The notes beneath the pieces were generated by a model. It searched no databases, was not told the DNA's origin, and worked only from the letters and a program-made list of their open reading frames with translations. A stretch of DNA of 64,000 bases, from contig DATJCX010000017.1 in assembly GCA_035497735.1 (NCBI GenBank), forward strand, positions 21,526 through 85,525. The letters are read 5' to 3'. Source of the DNA: Brumimicrobium sp035497735. Its GTDB lineage: Bacteria > Bacteroidota > Bacteroidia > Flavobacteriales_D > Crocinitomicaceae. The number at the start of each line of letters is the position of its first letter. The stretch's first letter is position 1. This document shows positions 7,266 to 16,087 of the stretch, one piece after another. The position numbers and the translations under genes are program-made.

Positions 7266-7793
7266 TTAGTAAGTCGCTAAACTCTCTATATTTTCACAAA
7301 TTCCCTCTATTTTCTTTTTTCCTTCTAGGAAAGCAAGTTCCACCAAAAAGTTAAAACCAACTACTTTTCCGCCTACTTTTTCAATCAGTCGTGCTGCTGC
7401 TGCTGCCGAACCGCCCGTAGCCAATAAGTCGTCATGAATCAAGACACGATGTCCTTTTTGAATAGCATCCACATGCATTTCTACAGTGGAAGTTCCGTAC
7501 TCCAAATCATAGTCGTAAGAAATGATCTCATAAGGCAATTTCCCTTTCTTTCGAATCAATACAAAAGGAAGGTTTAAGCGCGTTGCGAGTGCAAAACCAA
7601 ATAGAAAACCACGACTTTCTATTCCTGTTATAACATCAATTTCTTGGTCTTTGTATAATTCCACAAGGTAATCTAAGACTTGGTTGGTGACTTTTGGGTC
7701 AGTTAAAACTGTTGTGATGTCTTTAAAAATAATGCCTGGTTTTGGAAAGTCAGGAATATCTCGAATGGCTGATTTTAAAATATCTTCTATCAT
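7266..7793 (-). CDS. apt: Adenine phosphoribosyltransferase
   Basis: Salvages adenine to AMP using PRPP, in the cytoplasm. The PRPP-binding signature appears as VLIHDDLLATGGSAAAAARL near residues 118-137. The N-terminal block is IRDIPDFPKPGIIFKDITT, and GIESRGFLFG follows near residue 53; both are typical for APT. The ATG at 7793 (MIEDILKSAIRDIPDFP) is preferred over one 24 bases upstream, giving 175 residues, the standard length. Single gene, convergent with fumC. Confidence 0.96.
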   Translation of the reverse strand: MIEDILKSAIRDIPDFPKPGIIFKDITTVLTDPKVTNQVLDYLVELYKDQEIDVITGIESRGFLFGFALATRLNLPFVLIRKKGKLPYEIISYDYDLEYGTSTVEMHVDAIQKGHRVLIHDDLLATGGSAAAAARLIEKVGGKVVGFNFLVELAFLEGKKKIEGICENIESLATY

Positions 7794-7969
7794 GTTTTGC
7801 TTGTTAATTGAAAACACAAGTTTAAAAATTCACAGGGAATAAACGAGATAAAAACGCTAATTTCTTTTATTGTAATACCCTTTAATCAATTGTTTACACC
7901 CTTTAAACAAAATTGTGAAAAGTTTGGAAGAAATGTTGTAAATTGCACATCGTTAAAACACAAAGAATC

Positions 7970-10087
7970 ATGAAGAAAATTTTATTGACTTGCGCGCTTG
8001 CCTTTGCGACTGTCTTTACTTCGTTTTCACAAGAAGTATATCCATGTCATACAGATGAAAAACGCCAAGAGTTATTACAATCATTAAGCCCTAATGAAAG
8101 AGCACAGTTTCTAACAGATGCTGAGAACTATGAACAACAAATTTTGAGCTACATTGAAGCTCATAAAGATGATGTTCAATTAAAAAACGGAAGTATTTTA
8201 TATACGATACCAGTAGTTTTCCACATAATTCACGAAGGTGGACCAGAAAATATTTCTGTAGAACAAGTTGAGAATGCAGTAATGCACATGAACTTAGACT
8301 ATCAGAAATTAACTGCTAACTGGAATCAAGTACAACCTGAATTTTTAGACTTAGTTGCTGACATTCAAGTTGAATTCAAATTAGCGAAATTAGATCCAAA
8401 TGGTAACTGTACAAACGGAATTACGAGAACTTTTAATCCAGCAGCAACAAATGGTGGTAACGGGACGCAACAAGTAAACGCTGTTAAAGCGGTACATGGA
8501 AACTGGCCAGGAGATAAATATATCAACATTTTTGTTGCTAAGTATATAGGTGGAGCAGCAGGGTATACAATGTATCCAAGTACGTGGATGGGAAATGCCA
8601 TGAACAATGGGATTTGGGTGCTAGACAATTACTGTGGAGGTATTGGAACTGCTTCAAGCAACGCAATACATACACTTTCTCACGAAGTTGGACACTGGTT
8701 AAACTTACCTCACTTATGGGGTGACTCTAACGAGCCTGGTGTTGAATCAAATTGTAATATAGATGACGGAGTTGCTGATACACCGCTTACAAAAGGGTGG
8801 ACTAGTTGTAACTTAAGAGGTGTTTCATGTGATGGAACATTAGACAACGTAGAAAATTTTATGGAGTATTCTTACTGTTCAAAAATGTTTACAGAAGGAC
8901 AAAAAGCTCGAATGCATGCAGCTCTAAATAGTAGCGTAGGTGGAAGAAATAAAATTTGGAAAGCTAGTAACCTGACTGCAACTGGTGTGAATTTACCAGA
9001 TGTGCTTTGTGCTGCAGACTTCTCGGCTCAATACAGAGAAATATGTGTTGGAGAAACGGTTGACTTTGAAGATTTATCTTACAGTGTTGTAAATGGATGG
9101 TCGTGGGAGTTTGAAGGTGGTTCACCTGCAGTTTCAACTGACGCTAGTCCTGCAATTACTTATAATACTCCAGGTGTTTATAAAGTAAAGTTAACTGTAA
9201 CCGATGGTTCAAGTTCAAAATCAGAAGTTAAAAACGCTTATATTAGAGTCCTAGACAACCCAATGGAATTGCCTTTGATAGAAGGTTTTGAGGATTACCC
9301 AAGTGCAGGTGCTCAAGACTTTTGGTTAATCGAGAACCCTGGTAATAACGCAAAATGGGAAGTTGTAGAAGGTGTTGGATACACAGGAAATAAAGCATTT
9401 AAATTAGCCAACTTTGGTCAGCCTAAAGGTGGAATAGATGCTTTCTCTTCTCAACCAATTAATCTTTCAGATGTTAGTTTGGAAACTGGTATGATGCTAA
9501 GTTTTAGATATGCCTTTAGAAAGAGAAGTGCAAATAATGCAGATGTTTTAAAGGTTTACATTTCAAGTACTTGCGGTACAAGCTGGGTAAATCGTAAAAC
9601 AATTAAAGGAACACAATTGAGCTCTCAAACTGCAGGAAGTTCATGGACACCTAGTTCTCAAGAAGATTGGGTAACTGTGCACATGACAAACGTTACATCA
9701 TCTTACTGGGTAGATAATTTTAGAGTTAAATTTGAATTTGAATCAGATGGAGGAAACAATATCTTTATCGATGATATCAATTTATACAGTGGTTCACAAG
9801 AAGATGACCCATTAGCAATTGAAGAAAATCAAATGATTCAAAATTTTAGTATTTATCCAAATCCAGCTGATAATATTGCAAATGTTTCTTTTGCTTCTAT
9901 TAATGGACAAAAAGTGAATGTTGACATTGTAAACATGATGGGACAAATCGTTCAAGGAAATACAGTTCAAGCAGCAGAAGGTGAAAACCTAGTAATGCTT
10001 GATACACAAAACATCGGCGCTGGAGTTTATCTAGTGAAAATCACAGCTGGTGGAACACAACAAGTACAAAGATTGATTATCAAGTAA
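7970..10087 (+). CDS. Secreted M43-type zinc metalloprotease with PKD and T9SS sorting domains
   Basis: A 705-residue extracellular protease. Order: signal peptide 1-20 (ending TSFSQ); propeptide-like helical region; M43 (pappalysin-like) catalytic domain with extended zinc motif HEVGHWLNLPH at residues 238-248 and a Met-turn segment NFMEYSYCSKMFTEGQ; a PKD-like domain near residues 350-420 (YNTPGVYKVKLTVTD); a carbohydrate-binding or MAM-like beta domain; and a T9SS C-terminal sorting domain from about residue 627 (IYPNPADNIANVSF to GVYLVKITAGG). It should be exported by Sec and then secreted by the type IX system. A TTG-started frame from 7943 is rejected because it would place nine residues before the signal peptide. 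A strong terminator follows. Confidence 0.93.
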   Translation: MKKILLTCALAFATVFTSFSQEVYPCHTDEKRQELLQSLSPNERAQFLTDAENYEQQILSYIEAHKDDVQLKNGSILYTIPVVFHIIHEGGPENISVEQVENAVMHMNLDYQKLTANWNQVQPEFLDLVADIQVEFKLAKLDPNGNCTNGITRTFNPAATNGGNGTQQVNAVKAVHGNWPGDKYINIFVAKYIGGAAGYTMYPSTWMGNAMNNGIWVLDNYCGGIGTASSNAIHTLSHEVGHWLNLPHLWGDSNEPGVESNCNIDDGVADTPLTKGWTSCNLRGVSCDGTLDNVENFMEYSYCSKMFTEGQKARMHAALNSSVGGRNKIWKASNLTATGVNLPDVLCAADFSAQYREICVGETVDFEDLSYSVVNGWSWEFEGGSPAVSTDASPAITYNTPGVYKVKLTVTDGSSSKSEVKNAYIRVLDNPMELPLIEGFEDYPSAGAQDFWLIENPGNNAKWEVVEGVGYTGNKAFKLANFGQPKGGIDAFSSQPINLSDVSLETGMMLSFRYAFRKRSANNADVLKVYISSTCGTSWVNRKTIKGTQLSSQTAGSSWTPSSQEDWVTVHMTNVTSSYWVDNFRVKFEFESDGGNNIFIDDINLYSGSQEDDPLAIEENQMIQNFSIYPNPADNIANVSFASINGQKVNVDIVNMMGQIVQGNTVQAAEGENLVMLDTQNIGAGVYLVKITAGGTQQVQRLIIK

Positions 10088-10108
10088 GGTAATTAACAAT
10101 CATATTTA

Positions 10109-10146
10109 AAAATAGCTGTCTCAAATCGAGGCAGCTATTTTTCTTT
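10109..10146 (+). terminator. Rho-independent terminator after the M43 protease
   Basis: AAAATAGCTG (10109-10118) pairs with CAGCTATTTT (10132-10141), extended inside by CTC/GAG around a five-base loop, and ends in a T-run. Confidence 0.85.
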
Positions 10147-10280
10147 CTAGAAGGTAACTTCCGAAATAATGCCTGCCCTCCCTTTGAATTTTGAAATGAT
10201 TTTTAACTAATATTACTCTGTCTTTTTCACCGCCTGGCAAGAATAATTTCTAAAACCTATTTACTGTAGATTCTATTCCT

Positions 10281-10288
10281 TATCTTTG
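10281..10288 (+). promoter_or_regulatory. Candidate -7 element of lysS
   Basis: TATCTTTG fits TAnnTTTG and lies 40 bases upstream of the lysS ATG. Confidence 0.45.
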
Positions 10289-10327
10289 CAGATAATCAAA
10301 AATTTAATCGGTTAATTAATAACAACT

Positions 10328-12043
10328 ATGAGTATTTTAGAACTTTCTGAGCAAGAGATACAACGAAGAGAAACGTTGACGAAAATTCGTGAATATGGGA
10401 TAGATCCTTATCCAGCAGCATTATATCCTGTCAAACACTTGGCAAAGGACATTAAGGAGAATTACGAAGAAGGAAAGGAAGTTGTTATCGCTGGTCGATT
10501 GATGAGAAGGAAAATACAAGGTAAAGCTTCGTTTGGAGAAATTCAAGATAGCTCGGGAAGAATTCAAGTGTATTTTAACCGTGACGAAATGTGCCCGGGA
10601 GAAGACAAAGAGTTGTACAATGAAGTGTTCAAGAAGTTTTTAGACCTTGGTGACTTTATCGGTATTGAAGGTACTTTATTTGTTACGCAAGTAGGAGAGA
10701 TCTCTGTTAAAGTTAAAAACTTTACGCTGCTATCAAAGTCGTTGAAACCATTGCCATTGCCGAAAACAGATGCTGACGGTGTGGTTCATGATGCGTTTAC
10801 AGATCCTGAACAAAGATATCGTCAACGTTATGCCGACTTAGTGGTGAACCCACAGGTAAAAGAAGTTTTTATTAAAAGAACAAAATTATATACTGCAATG
10901 CGTCAGTTTTTTAACGACGCTGGATATATGGAGGTAGAAACTCCTATTTTACAATCGATTCCTGGCGGAGCAGCAGCACGTCCGTTTGTTACACATCACA
11001 ATGCCTTGGATATTCCTTTGTATATGCGTATCGCAAACGAACTATACTTAAAACGTTTAATCGTTGGTGGATTCGATGGAGTTTATGAATTTTCTAAAAA
11101 TTTCCGAAATGAAGGAATGGATAGAACCCATAATCCAGAGTTCACTGTAATGGAAATTTATGTAGCTTACAAAGACTATCATTGGATGATGGAGTTTACA
11201 GAAAACCTATTGGAACATTGCGCAATTGCCGTAAACGGAACGTCATCTGCTACATTCCAAGGTAAAGAAATCAGCTTCAAAGCTCCTTATAAGCGGGTTA
11301 CTATGCGTGATTCAATCATTGAATTTACAGGATTCGACATCAAGGGGAAATCAGAAGAAGAGCTCAGAGCAGCGGCTAAAGATTTAGGAATTGAAGTGGA
11401 TGAAACCATGGGGAAAGGGAAATTAATTGATGAAATATTCGGAGAAAAATGTGAAGGAAATTACATTCAACCAACCTTTATCATTGATTATCCTAAAGAA
11501 ATGTCTCCGCTATGTAAATCACACCGAGACGATCCAGAATTGACGGAACGTTTCGAATTAATGATAGGAGGAAAAGAAATTGCGAATGCCTATTCGGAAT
11601 TAAACGACCCCATTGATCAAAGAGAGCGCTTTGAAGAGCAAGTTCGATTGGCTGAAAAAGGAGATGATGAAGCTACAGGATTAATTGACCAAGATTTCTT
11701 ACGCGCCTTAGAATATGGGATGCCACCAACATCTGGTTTAGGAATCGGAATGGATCGCTTAATTATGTATTTAACTGATAATCCAGCCATTCAAGAAGTC
11801 TTATTTTTCCCGCAAATGCGTCCTGAAAGGATGAATGAGAAGAAAGGACCAGAATTAACAGAAAACGAAAAGTTGATTTTTGACATTCTTTCAAAAGAGA
11901 AATCAATGGACTTAAATGACTTAAAAGATAAAGCAGGATTGAGCAATAAGCAGTGGGATAAAGCAGCTAAAGGTTTGGCACAGCATGGTTTAACCAAAGT
12001 GACCAAAGCAGACGACAAGCTAACCATTGACCTTGTGGGCTAA
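10328..12043 (+). CDS. lysS: Lysine--tRNA ligase, class II
   Basis: Charges tRNA-Lys. Residues about 55-145 are the OB-fold anticodon-binding domain (VVIAGRLMRRKIQGKASFGE). The class II catalytic domain follows, with motif 2 around FSKNFRNEGMDRTHNPEFT and motif 3 GLGIGMDRLIMYLTD near residues 464-478. At 571 residues it is about 65 longer than typical LysS. The extra C-terminal part (residues about 505-571, TENEKLIFDILSKEKSMDL onward) looks like a small winged-helix-type appendage, as seen in related Bacteroidota. A terminator follows the stop. Confidence 0.96.
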   Translation: MSILELSEQEIQRRETLTKIREYGIDPYPAALYPVKHLAKDIKENYEEGKEVVIAGRLMRRKIQGKASFGEIQDSSGRIQVYFNRDEMCPGEDKELYNEVFKKFLDLGDFIGIEGTLFVTQVGEISVKVKNFTLLSKSLKPLPLPKTDADGVVHDAFTDPEQRYRQRYADLVVNPQVKEVFIKRTKLYTAMRQFFNDAGYMEVETPILQSIPGGAAARPFVTHHNALDIPLYMRIANELYLKRLIVGGFDGVYEFSKNFRNEGMDRTHNPEFTVMEIYVAYKDYHWMMEFTENLLEHCAIAVNGTSSATFQGKEISFKAPYKRVTMRDSIIEFTGFDIKGKSEEELRAAAKDLGIEVDETMGKGKLIDEIFGEKCEGNYIQPTFIIDYPKEMSPLCKSHRDDPELTERFELMIGGKEIANAYSELNDPIDQRERFEEQVRLAEKGDDEATGLIDQDFLRALEYGMPPTSGLGIGMDRLIMYLTDNPAIQEVLFFPQMRPERMNEKKGPELTENEKLIFDILSKEKSMDLNDLKDKAGLSNKQWDKAAKGLAQHGLTKVTKADDKLTIDLVG

Positions 12044-12451
12044 AATAAAGCAATCCCCTAATAGTTAGTATAAACACTGAAATTTAGGGGACTTTTGTTT
12101 TTTGATGTAAACTAAACTGAGTGATAATTATTTGTGAGTGTTTATCCATGTCTGGAAAGCTAATGGTAGAATGAGAAACAGCGTGAGAGTGGAGACACTG
12201 ATGGTTTCGTGTTTAGGAGAAAAAGACAAGTTAAATATACTATACCTTTTACGCATTTCTGTCTGTTTTTATTTCTTTTGGTGAGTTCCTTATGTTTGGT
12301 TTTCGAACTTTTTTCGGCGATGTTAAAAAGTAAAAACCTCCAGCGTTGATAACTTTTAATTTCTTTTCCCGAAATCCTCCCCCTTAAGCAGAAGTCTTTT
12401 TAGTTTTGTAAGAGTCGATTTAATTAAAAGAACCTAGAAGTAAATTACACC
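12044..12451. other. Intergenic region between lysS and tdk
   Basis: 408 bases with no convincing ORF on either strand. It holds the lysS terminator at 12054-12091 and a TAGTTTTG element at 12401-12408 that may be the -7 box for the tdk-murF/alr operon. Nothing recognisable lies in the 300 bases between. Confidence 0.6.
12054..12097 (+). terminator. Rho-independent terminator after lysS
   Basis: TCCCCTAA (12054-12061) pairs with TTAGGGGA (12084-12091), followed by CTTTTG and more T residues. The loop is long (22 bases). Confidence 0.7.
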
Positions 12452-13027
12452 ATGTTTTTAGAACATTTCCCTAAAGAAGACAAACAGCACGGCTGGATAG
12501 AAGTAATTGTTGGCTCCATGTTTTCTGGTAAGACAGAAGAACTTATCCGTAGGCTAAAACGCGTAGAATTTGCTGGAATAGAACTACTTCTGTTCAAACC
12601 AAAAGTGGACACTCGTTATAGTGAAGAACATGTTGTTAGTCACAGCAAGTCAACTTTTAAAGCCATCCAAGTGGAAAGTGCCGAGGAAATCCTAAAACAT
12701 TGGAACAATCAAAAAGTCGTGGCAATAGATGAGGTACAGTTTTTCGACCAACAAATAGTGGAAATCGCCAATCAATTAGCTGCGCAAGGAGTACGCGTAA
12801 TCTGTGCCGGGTTAGACATGGATTTTCAAGGAAAACCATACGGACCAACACCTTTTTTAATGGCCAGCGCCGAATATGTGAGTAAAGTTCATGCAATTTG
12901 TGTTTCTTGTGGTAATTTAGCACAGTATTCTCATAGAAAATCAAAGGAAACTGACCAGCTTTTACTGGGTGCAGTGGATGAATATGAGCCACTTTGTAGA
13001 TCTTGTTATAATAAAATAAAACATTGA
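12452..13027 (+). CDS. tdk: Thymidine kinase
   Basis: Phosphorylates thymidine to dTMP in pyrimidine salvage (type II TK). The P-loop GSMFSGKT is at residues 21-28 and the Walker B-like stretch VVAIDEVQFFD near 89-99. The thymidine-binding lasso is around CAGLDMDFQGKPYGPTPFLM, and the structural zinc site uses CVSC (about 148) and CRSC (about 183). Its stop overlaps the TTG start of murF/alr by three bases (TTGA), so the pair is probably translationally coupled. Confidence 0.96.
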   Translation: MFLEHFPKEDKQHGWIEVIVGSMFSGKTEELIRRLKRVEFAGIELLLFKPKVDTRYSEEHVVSHSKSTFKAIQVESAEEILKHWNNQKVVAIDEVQFFDQQIVEIANQLAAQGVRVICAGLDMDFQGKPYGPTPFLMASAEYVSKVHAICVSCGNLAQYSHRKSKETDQLLLGAVDEYEPLCRSCYNKIKH

Positions 13028-15303
13028 ATTTAAATTTAACACATAAAAAATTAGTCGATCTTGTTGAAGGAAAATATAACTTTCTCTCTGAACAAAATAT
13101 CGAGGTTATTTACTTTGACACAAGGCTGATCAACGCACAACAAAGCGGAGCTTTTTTCGCATTGAAGGCTAGGAGAGATGGACATGATTTTGTACAAAAA
13201 GCATACGAAAAGGGTATCAAAACCTTTGTAGTTAGTCAAGCGGTAAATTTACCTGAAGACGCGACCGTTATTCTTGTAGAAGACACCTTACGAGCTTTGC
13301 AGGCTGTTGCTCAGTATCATAGAGAACGATTTTCTTATCCTGTACTTGCTATCACAGGTAGTTTGGGAAAAACAACCATTAAAGAATGGCTTTATTTTCT
13401 GCTGTCCGAGCAATTTAATATCATTAGAAGTCCTAAAAGTTTTAATTCCCAAATCGGAGTAGCGATTTCTTTGTTGGAAATGACAGAAGAACATGATTTG
13501 GCCATCATAGAAGCGGATATATCACATCCAAATGAGATGGAATTTATCGAGAAGATGGTTTCTCCAACACTTGGGATTTATACAGGTGTGGGGCATTTCT
13601 ACGAAGATAATTTTGCCTCACAAAAAGAACATGCTTCTGAGCATTTAAAATTATTCAAAAGCACAAACATCACTTTTGGTTTAGAAAAACATAAGAGTGA
13701 CTTGCGTAGGAATAAAATCAATTTTGAATTGATCGATGATGAGGCTTGGGCAAGTGCCAACTTAAGCCAATATTCTTATCCAGACAATCGTAAAATAGTC
13801 CTCCATGTTGCCGAGTTTTTGGGAATGGAACGAGCGGTTTTACTAAATAAAGCGCATCAATTACCAACACTTTCCAATCGTATGGAAGTTTTCGAAGGGT
13901 TATACAACAATCTTATAATCAACGATTCTTATAATATCGATATCGATGCTTTGGAGCAAGCACTTTCATACCAATTTGCCTCGGATGAGCGACAAGATAA
14001 AATTGTTGTGTTGGACTTGTCTTTTGTCGATGAAAAAAGAAAAGCTGCAATCTTGAATGTGGTAAATTCTTATCAGCCAAAGGAACTTTTTATTATTGAA
14101 GATAACCAAGTGCCGGCAGCATTGATGAATGTAAAAAACGCAAGTATTCTCTTTAAAGGTTCATACCGTTCTAAGTTAAAAGATACCGTTCTTTTATTCA
14201 AAAATAGAAAACATGAAACTTGGGTGGAATTCGACCTAAAGGCAATAGAAGAAAACATTAAGATTTTTCAAAATAAACTTCCAAAAGGTGTCAAAACATT
14301 AGTGATGGTAAAGGCCTCTTCGTATGGAACAGGAGACGTTAACTTACCCCATTTTTTACAGCAAATCGGGATAGATTACCTTGGAGTTGCCTATACGGAT
14401 GAAGGTAGCACTTTGCGTGAAAATGGTATTTCTCTTCCTATTTTAGTGATGAATGCAGAGGTAGAGGCTTACGAAGATATTATCCGTAATCAATTGGAGC
14501 CAACTATCTTTTCATTCGAACAGTTGGATGCTTTCTGCTCTTATTTGAGAGAAGAAGAAATAACGGATTTTCCGATTCATATTACGGTTGAAACTGGAAT
14601 GAATAGATTGGGCTTTTACGAATATCATTTAGATGGTTTGATAGAAAGGTTAAACAATAGTCCAGAAGTGAAAGTTGTCTCGGTTTATTCTCACTTAGCG
14701 GACGCTGATAATATGGATGACGCTTTTAGTCTTCAACAAATTGCTCTTTTTAAACGCATGAAAAGTCGATTTGAAGTAGAATTAAATCAGAACGTTATTT
14801 TTCATATTCTCAATAGTGAAGGTTCTAGTAAATTTGCTAAAACTGCTTCTTTTGACATGGTTCGATTGGGGATTGGTGTTTTTGGCTACACGAGTCAAGC
14901 AAAAGAAGACGGCTTGCTTCCTACTTTAAAATGGAAGACGACAATTTCACAAGTGATTGATTTGTCAGAAGGTGAAACAGTTGGCTATAGTCGAACTTTT
15001 AAGGCTGAATCAGCGATGAGAATTGCTTCTTTGCGTATTGGTTACGCCGACGGTTTTAGACGCGGTTTAAGCAACGGCATTGGCTCTGTTTTTATCAATG
15101 GCGAAAGTTGTCCGGTAGTTGGAAATGTTTGTATGGATATGACGATGGTGGATGTTACCAATGTTCCATGTGAGGCCGGTGATGAAGTTGAAATTATTGG
15201 AGACAACATCAGTATAGAAACCTTTTCAAATCGATTAGGGACTATACCTTATGAAGTGATGACCAGCATCAATAAAAGGGTTTCGCGTGTTTATCTTCGC
15301 TAG
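13024..15303 (+). CDS. Bifunctional MurF ligase / alanine racemase
   Basis: A 759-residue fusion typical of Bacteroidota. The N-terminal part (about 1-395) is the UDP-MurNAc-tripeptide:D-Ala-D-Ala ligase, with ATP loop ITGSLGKTTIKEW from residue 110 and the central NSQIGVAISLLEM segment. The C-terminal part (about 396-759) is a PLP-dependent alanine racemase, with the PLP lysine K430 in VKASSYGTGD, catalytic tyrosine Y655 in VGYSRTF, and RIGYADGFRRG. One protein thus makes D-Ala and uses D-Ala-D-Ala in peptidoglycan precursor synthesis. The start is TTG at 13024, overlapping the tdk stop; no better ATG exists upstream. Confidence 0.94.
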   Translation: MNLNLTHKKLVDLVEGKYNFLSEQNIEVIYFDTRLINAQQSGAFFALKARRDGHDFVQKAYEKGIKTFVVSQAVNLPEDATVILVEDTLRALQAVAQYHRERFSYPVLAITGSLGKTTIKEWLYFLLSEQFNIIRSPKSFNSQIGVAISLLEMTEEHDLAIIEADISHPNEMEFIEKMVSPTLGIYTGVGHFYEDNFASQKEHASEHLKLFKSTNITFGLEKHKSDLRRNKINFELIDDEAWASANLSQYSYPDNRKIVLHVAEFLGMERAVLLNKAHQLPTLSNRMEVFEGLYNNLIINDSYNIDIDALEQALSYQFASDERQDKIVVLDLSFVDEKRKAAILNVVNSYQPKELFIIEDNQVPAALMNVKNASILFKGSYRSKLKDTVLLFKNRKHETWVEFDLKAIEENIKIFQNKLPKGVKTLVMVKASSYGTGDVNLPHFLQQIGIDYLGVAYTDEGSTLRENGISLPILVMNAEVEAYEDIIRNQLEPTIFSFEQLDAFCSYLREEEITDFPIHITVETGMNRLGFYEYHLDGLIERLNNSPEVKVVSVYSHLADADNMDDAFSLQQIALFKRMKSRFEVELNQNVIFHILNSEGSSKFAKTASFDMVRLGIGVFGYTSQAKEDGLLPTLKWKTTISQVIDLSEGETVGYSRTFKAESAMRIASLRIGYADGFRRGLSNGIGSVFINGESCPVVGNVCMDMTMVDVTNVPCEAGDEVEIIGDNISIETFSNRLGTIPYEVMTSINKRVSRVYLR

Positions 15304-15413
15304 GAATGTTCCTGTTTTTTCGTTGGAAATTGAGAAATAATTCATAAAAAAACGTCAAATTTCAAAGAGTGCATTTACATTTTTTATAACTTGCTTTATA
15401 ATAAATTTTCAAG

Positions 15414-16031
15414 ATGCATACATTAACAGAAAAAACGCGTGACGATTTATCGCCAAAAGAGATTAAAGAATTATTAGTCAATGGAAACAAACGCTTTGTT
15501 GAAGGAAACATGGCTGATAGGAATCTCTTAGAACAAGTTAAAATTACCTCAAAAGGACAATTCCCACATACTGTTGTTTTAGGATGTATTGATTCTAGGG
15601 CAACTTCGGAGCAGATTTTTGACCAAGGAATTGGGGATATCTTTAACACGAGGATTGCTGGAAACGTAATCGATGAAGATGTATTGGGTTCTCTTGAATT
15701 TTCATGTAAAATAGCTGGAGCAAAATTACTTTTAGTTTTGGGTCACACACATTGCGGGGCTGTTACGGCTGCTTGTAATGATGTGCGCATCGGACATGTA
15801 ACTTCTTTGTTGAATAAAATTCAACCAGCTGTAAATAAAGTTAGACCTCTTGTAACAGACATTACCACTACGGAGTCGATTAATTTAGTGGTAGAAGAAA
15901 ATATTAGTTATTCCATATTTGAGATTCGAGAAAGAAGTGCTATTCTTAAAGAAATGGAAGAAAAGGGGGAGATTAAAATAGTAGGTGGTATTTATGATAT
16001 TGAAACTGGAATTGTGAAATTCTTGTCCTAA
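15414..16031 (+). CDS. can: Beta-class carbonic anhydrase
   Basis: Interconverts CO2 and bicarbonate in the cytoplasm. Zinc and catalytic residues of the beta class are visible: C58-I-D60-S-R62 and H111-T-H-C114 followed by GAVTAAC. The 205-residue length is normal. The gene is convergent with aspS and shares a bidirectional terminator with it. The symbol follows the E. coli name for this class; no evidence of special regulation. Confidence 0.93.
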   Translation: MHTLTEKTRDDLSPKEIKELLVNGNKRFVEGNMADRNLLEQVKITSKGQFPHTVVLGCIDSRATSEQIFDQGIGDIFNTRIAGNVIDEDVLGSLEFSCKIAGAKLLLVLGHTHCGAVTAACNDVRIGHVTSLLNKIQPAVNKVRPLVTDITTTESINLVVEENISYSIFEIRERSAILKEMEEKGEIKIVGGIYDIETGIVKFLS

Positions 16032-16038
16032 GAATAGT

Positions 16039-16078
16039 GATTTTGTAGAGAAAACAGAGAGGCTTTCTCTACAAAGTC
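16039..16078. terminator. Bidirectional terminator between carbonic anhydrase and aspS
   Basis: GATTTTGTAGAGAAA (16039-16053) pairs with TTTCTCTACAAAGTC (16064-16078), with one G-T pair and a ten-base loop, directly between the two convergent stops. Confidence 0.75.
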
Positions 16079-16087
16079 AATTATCAT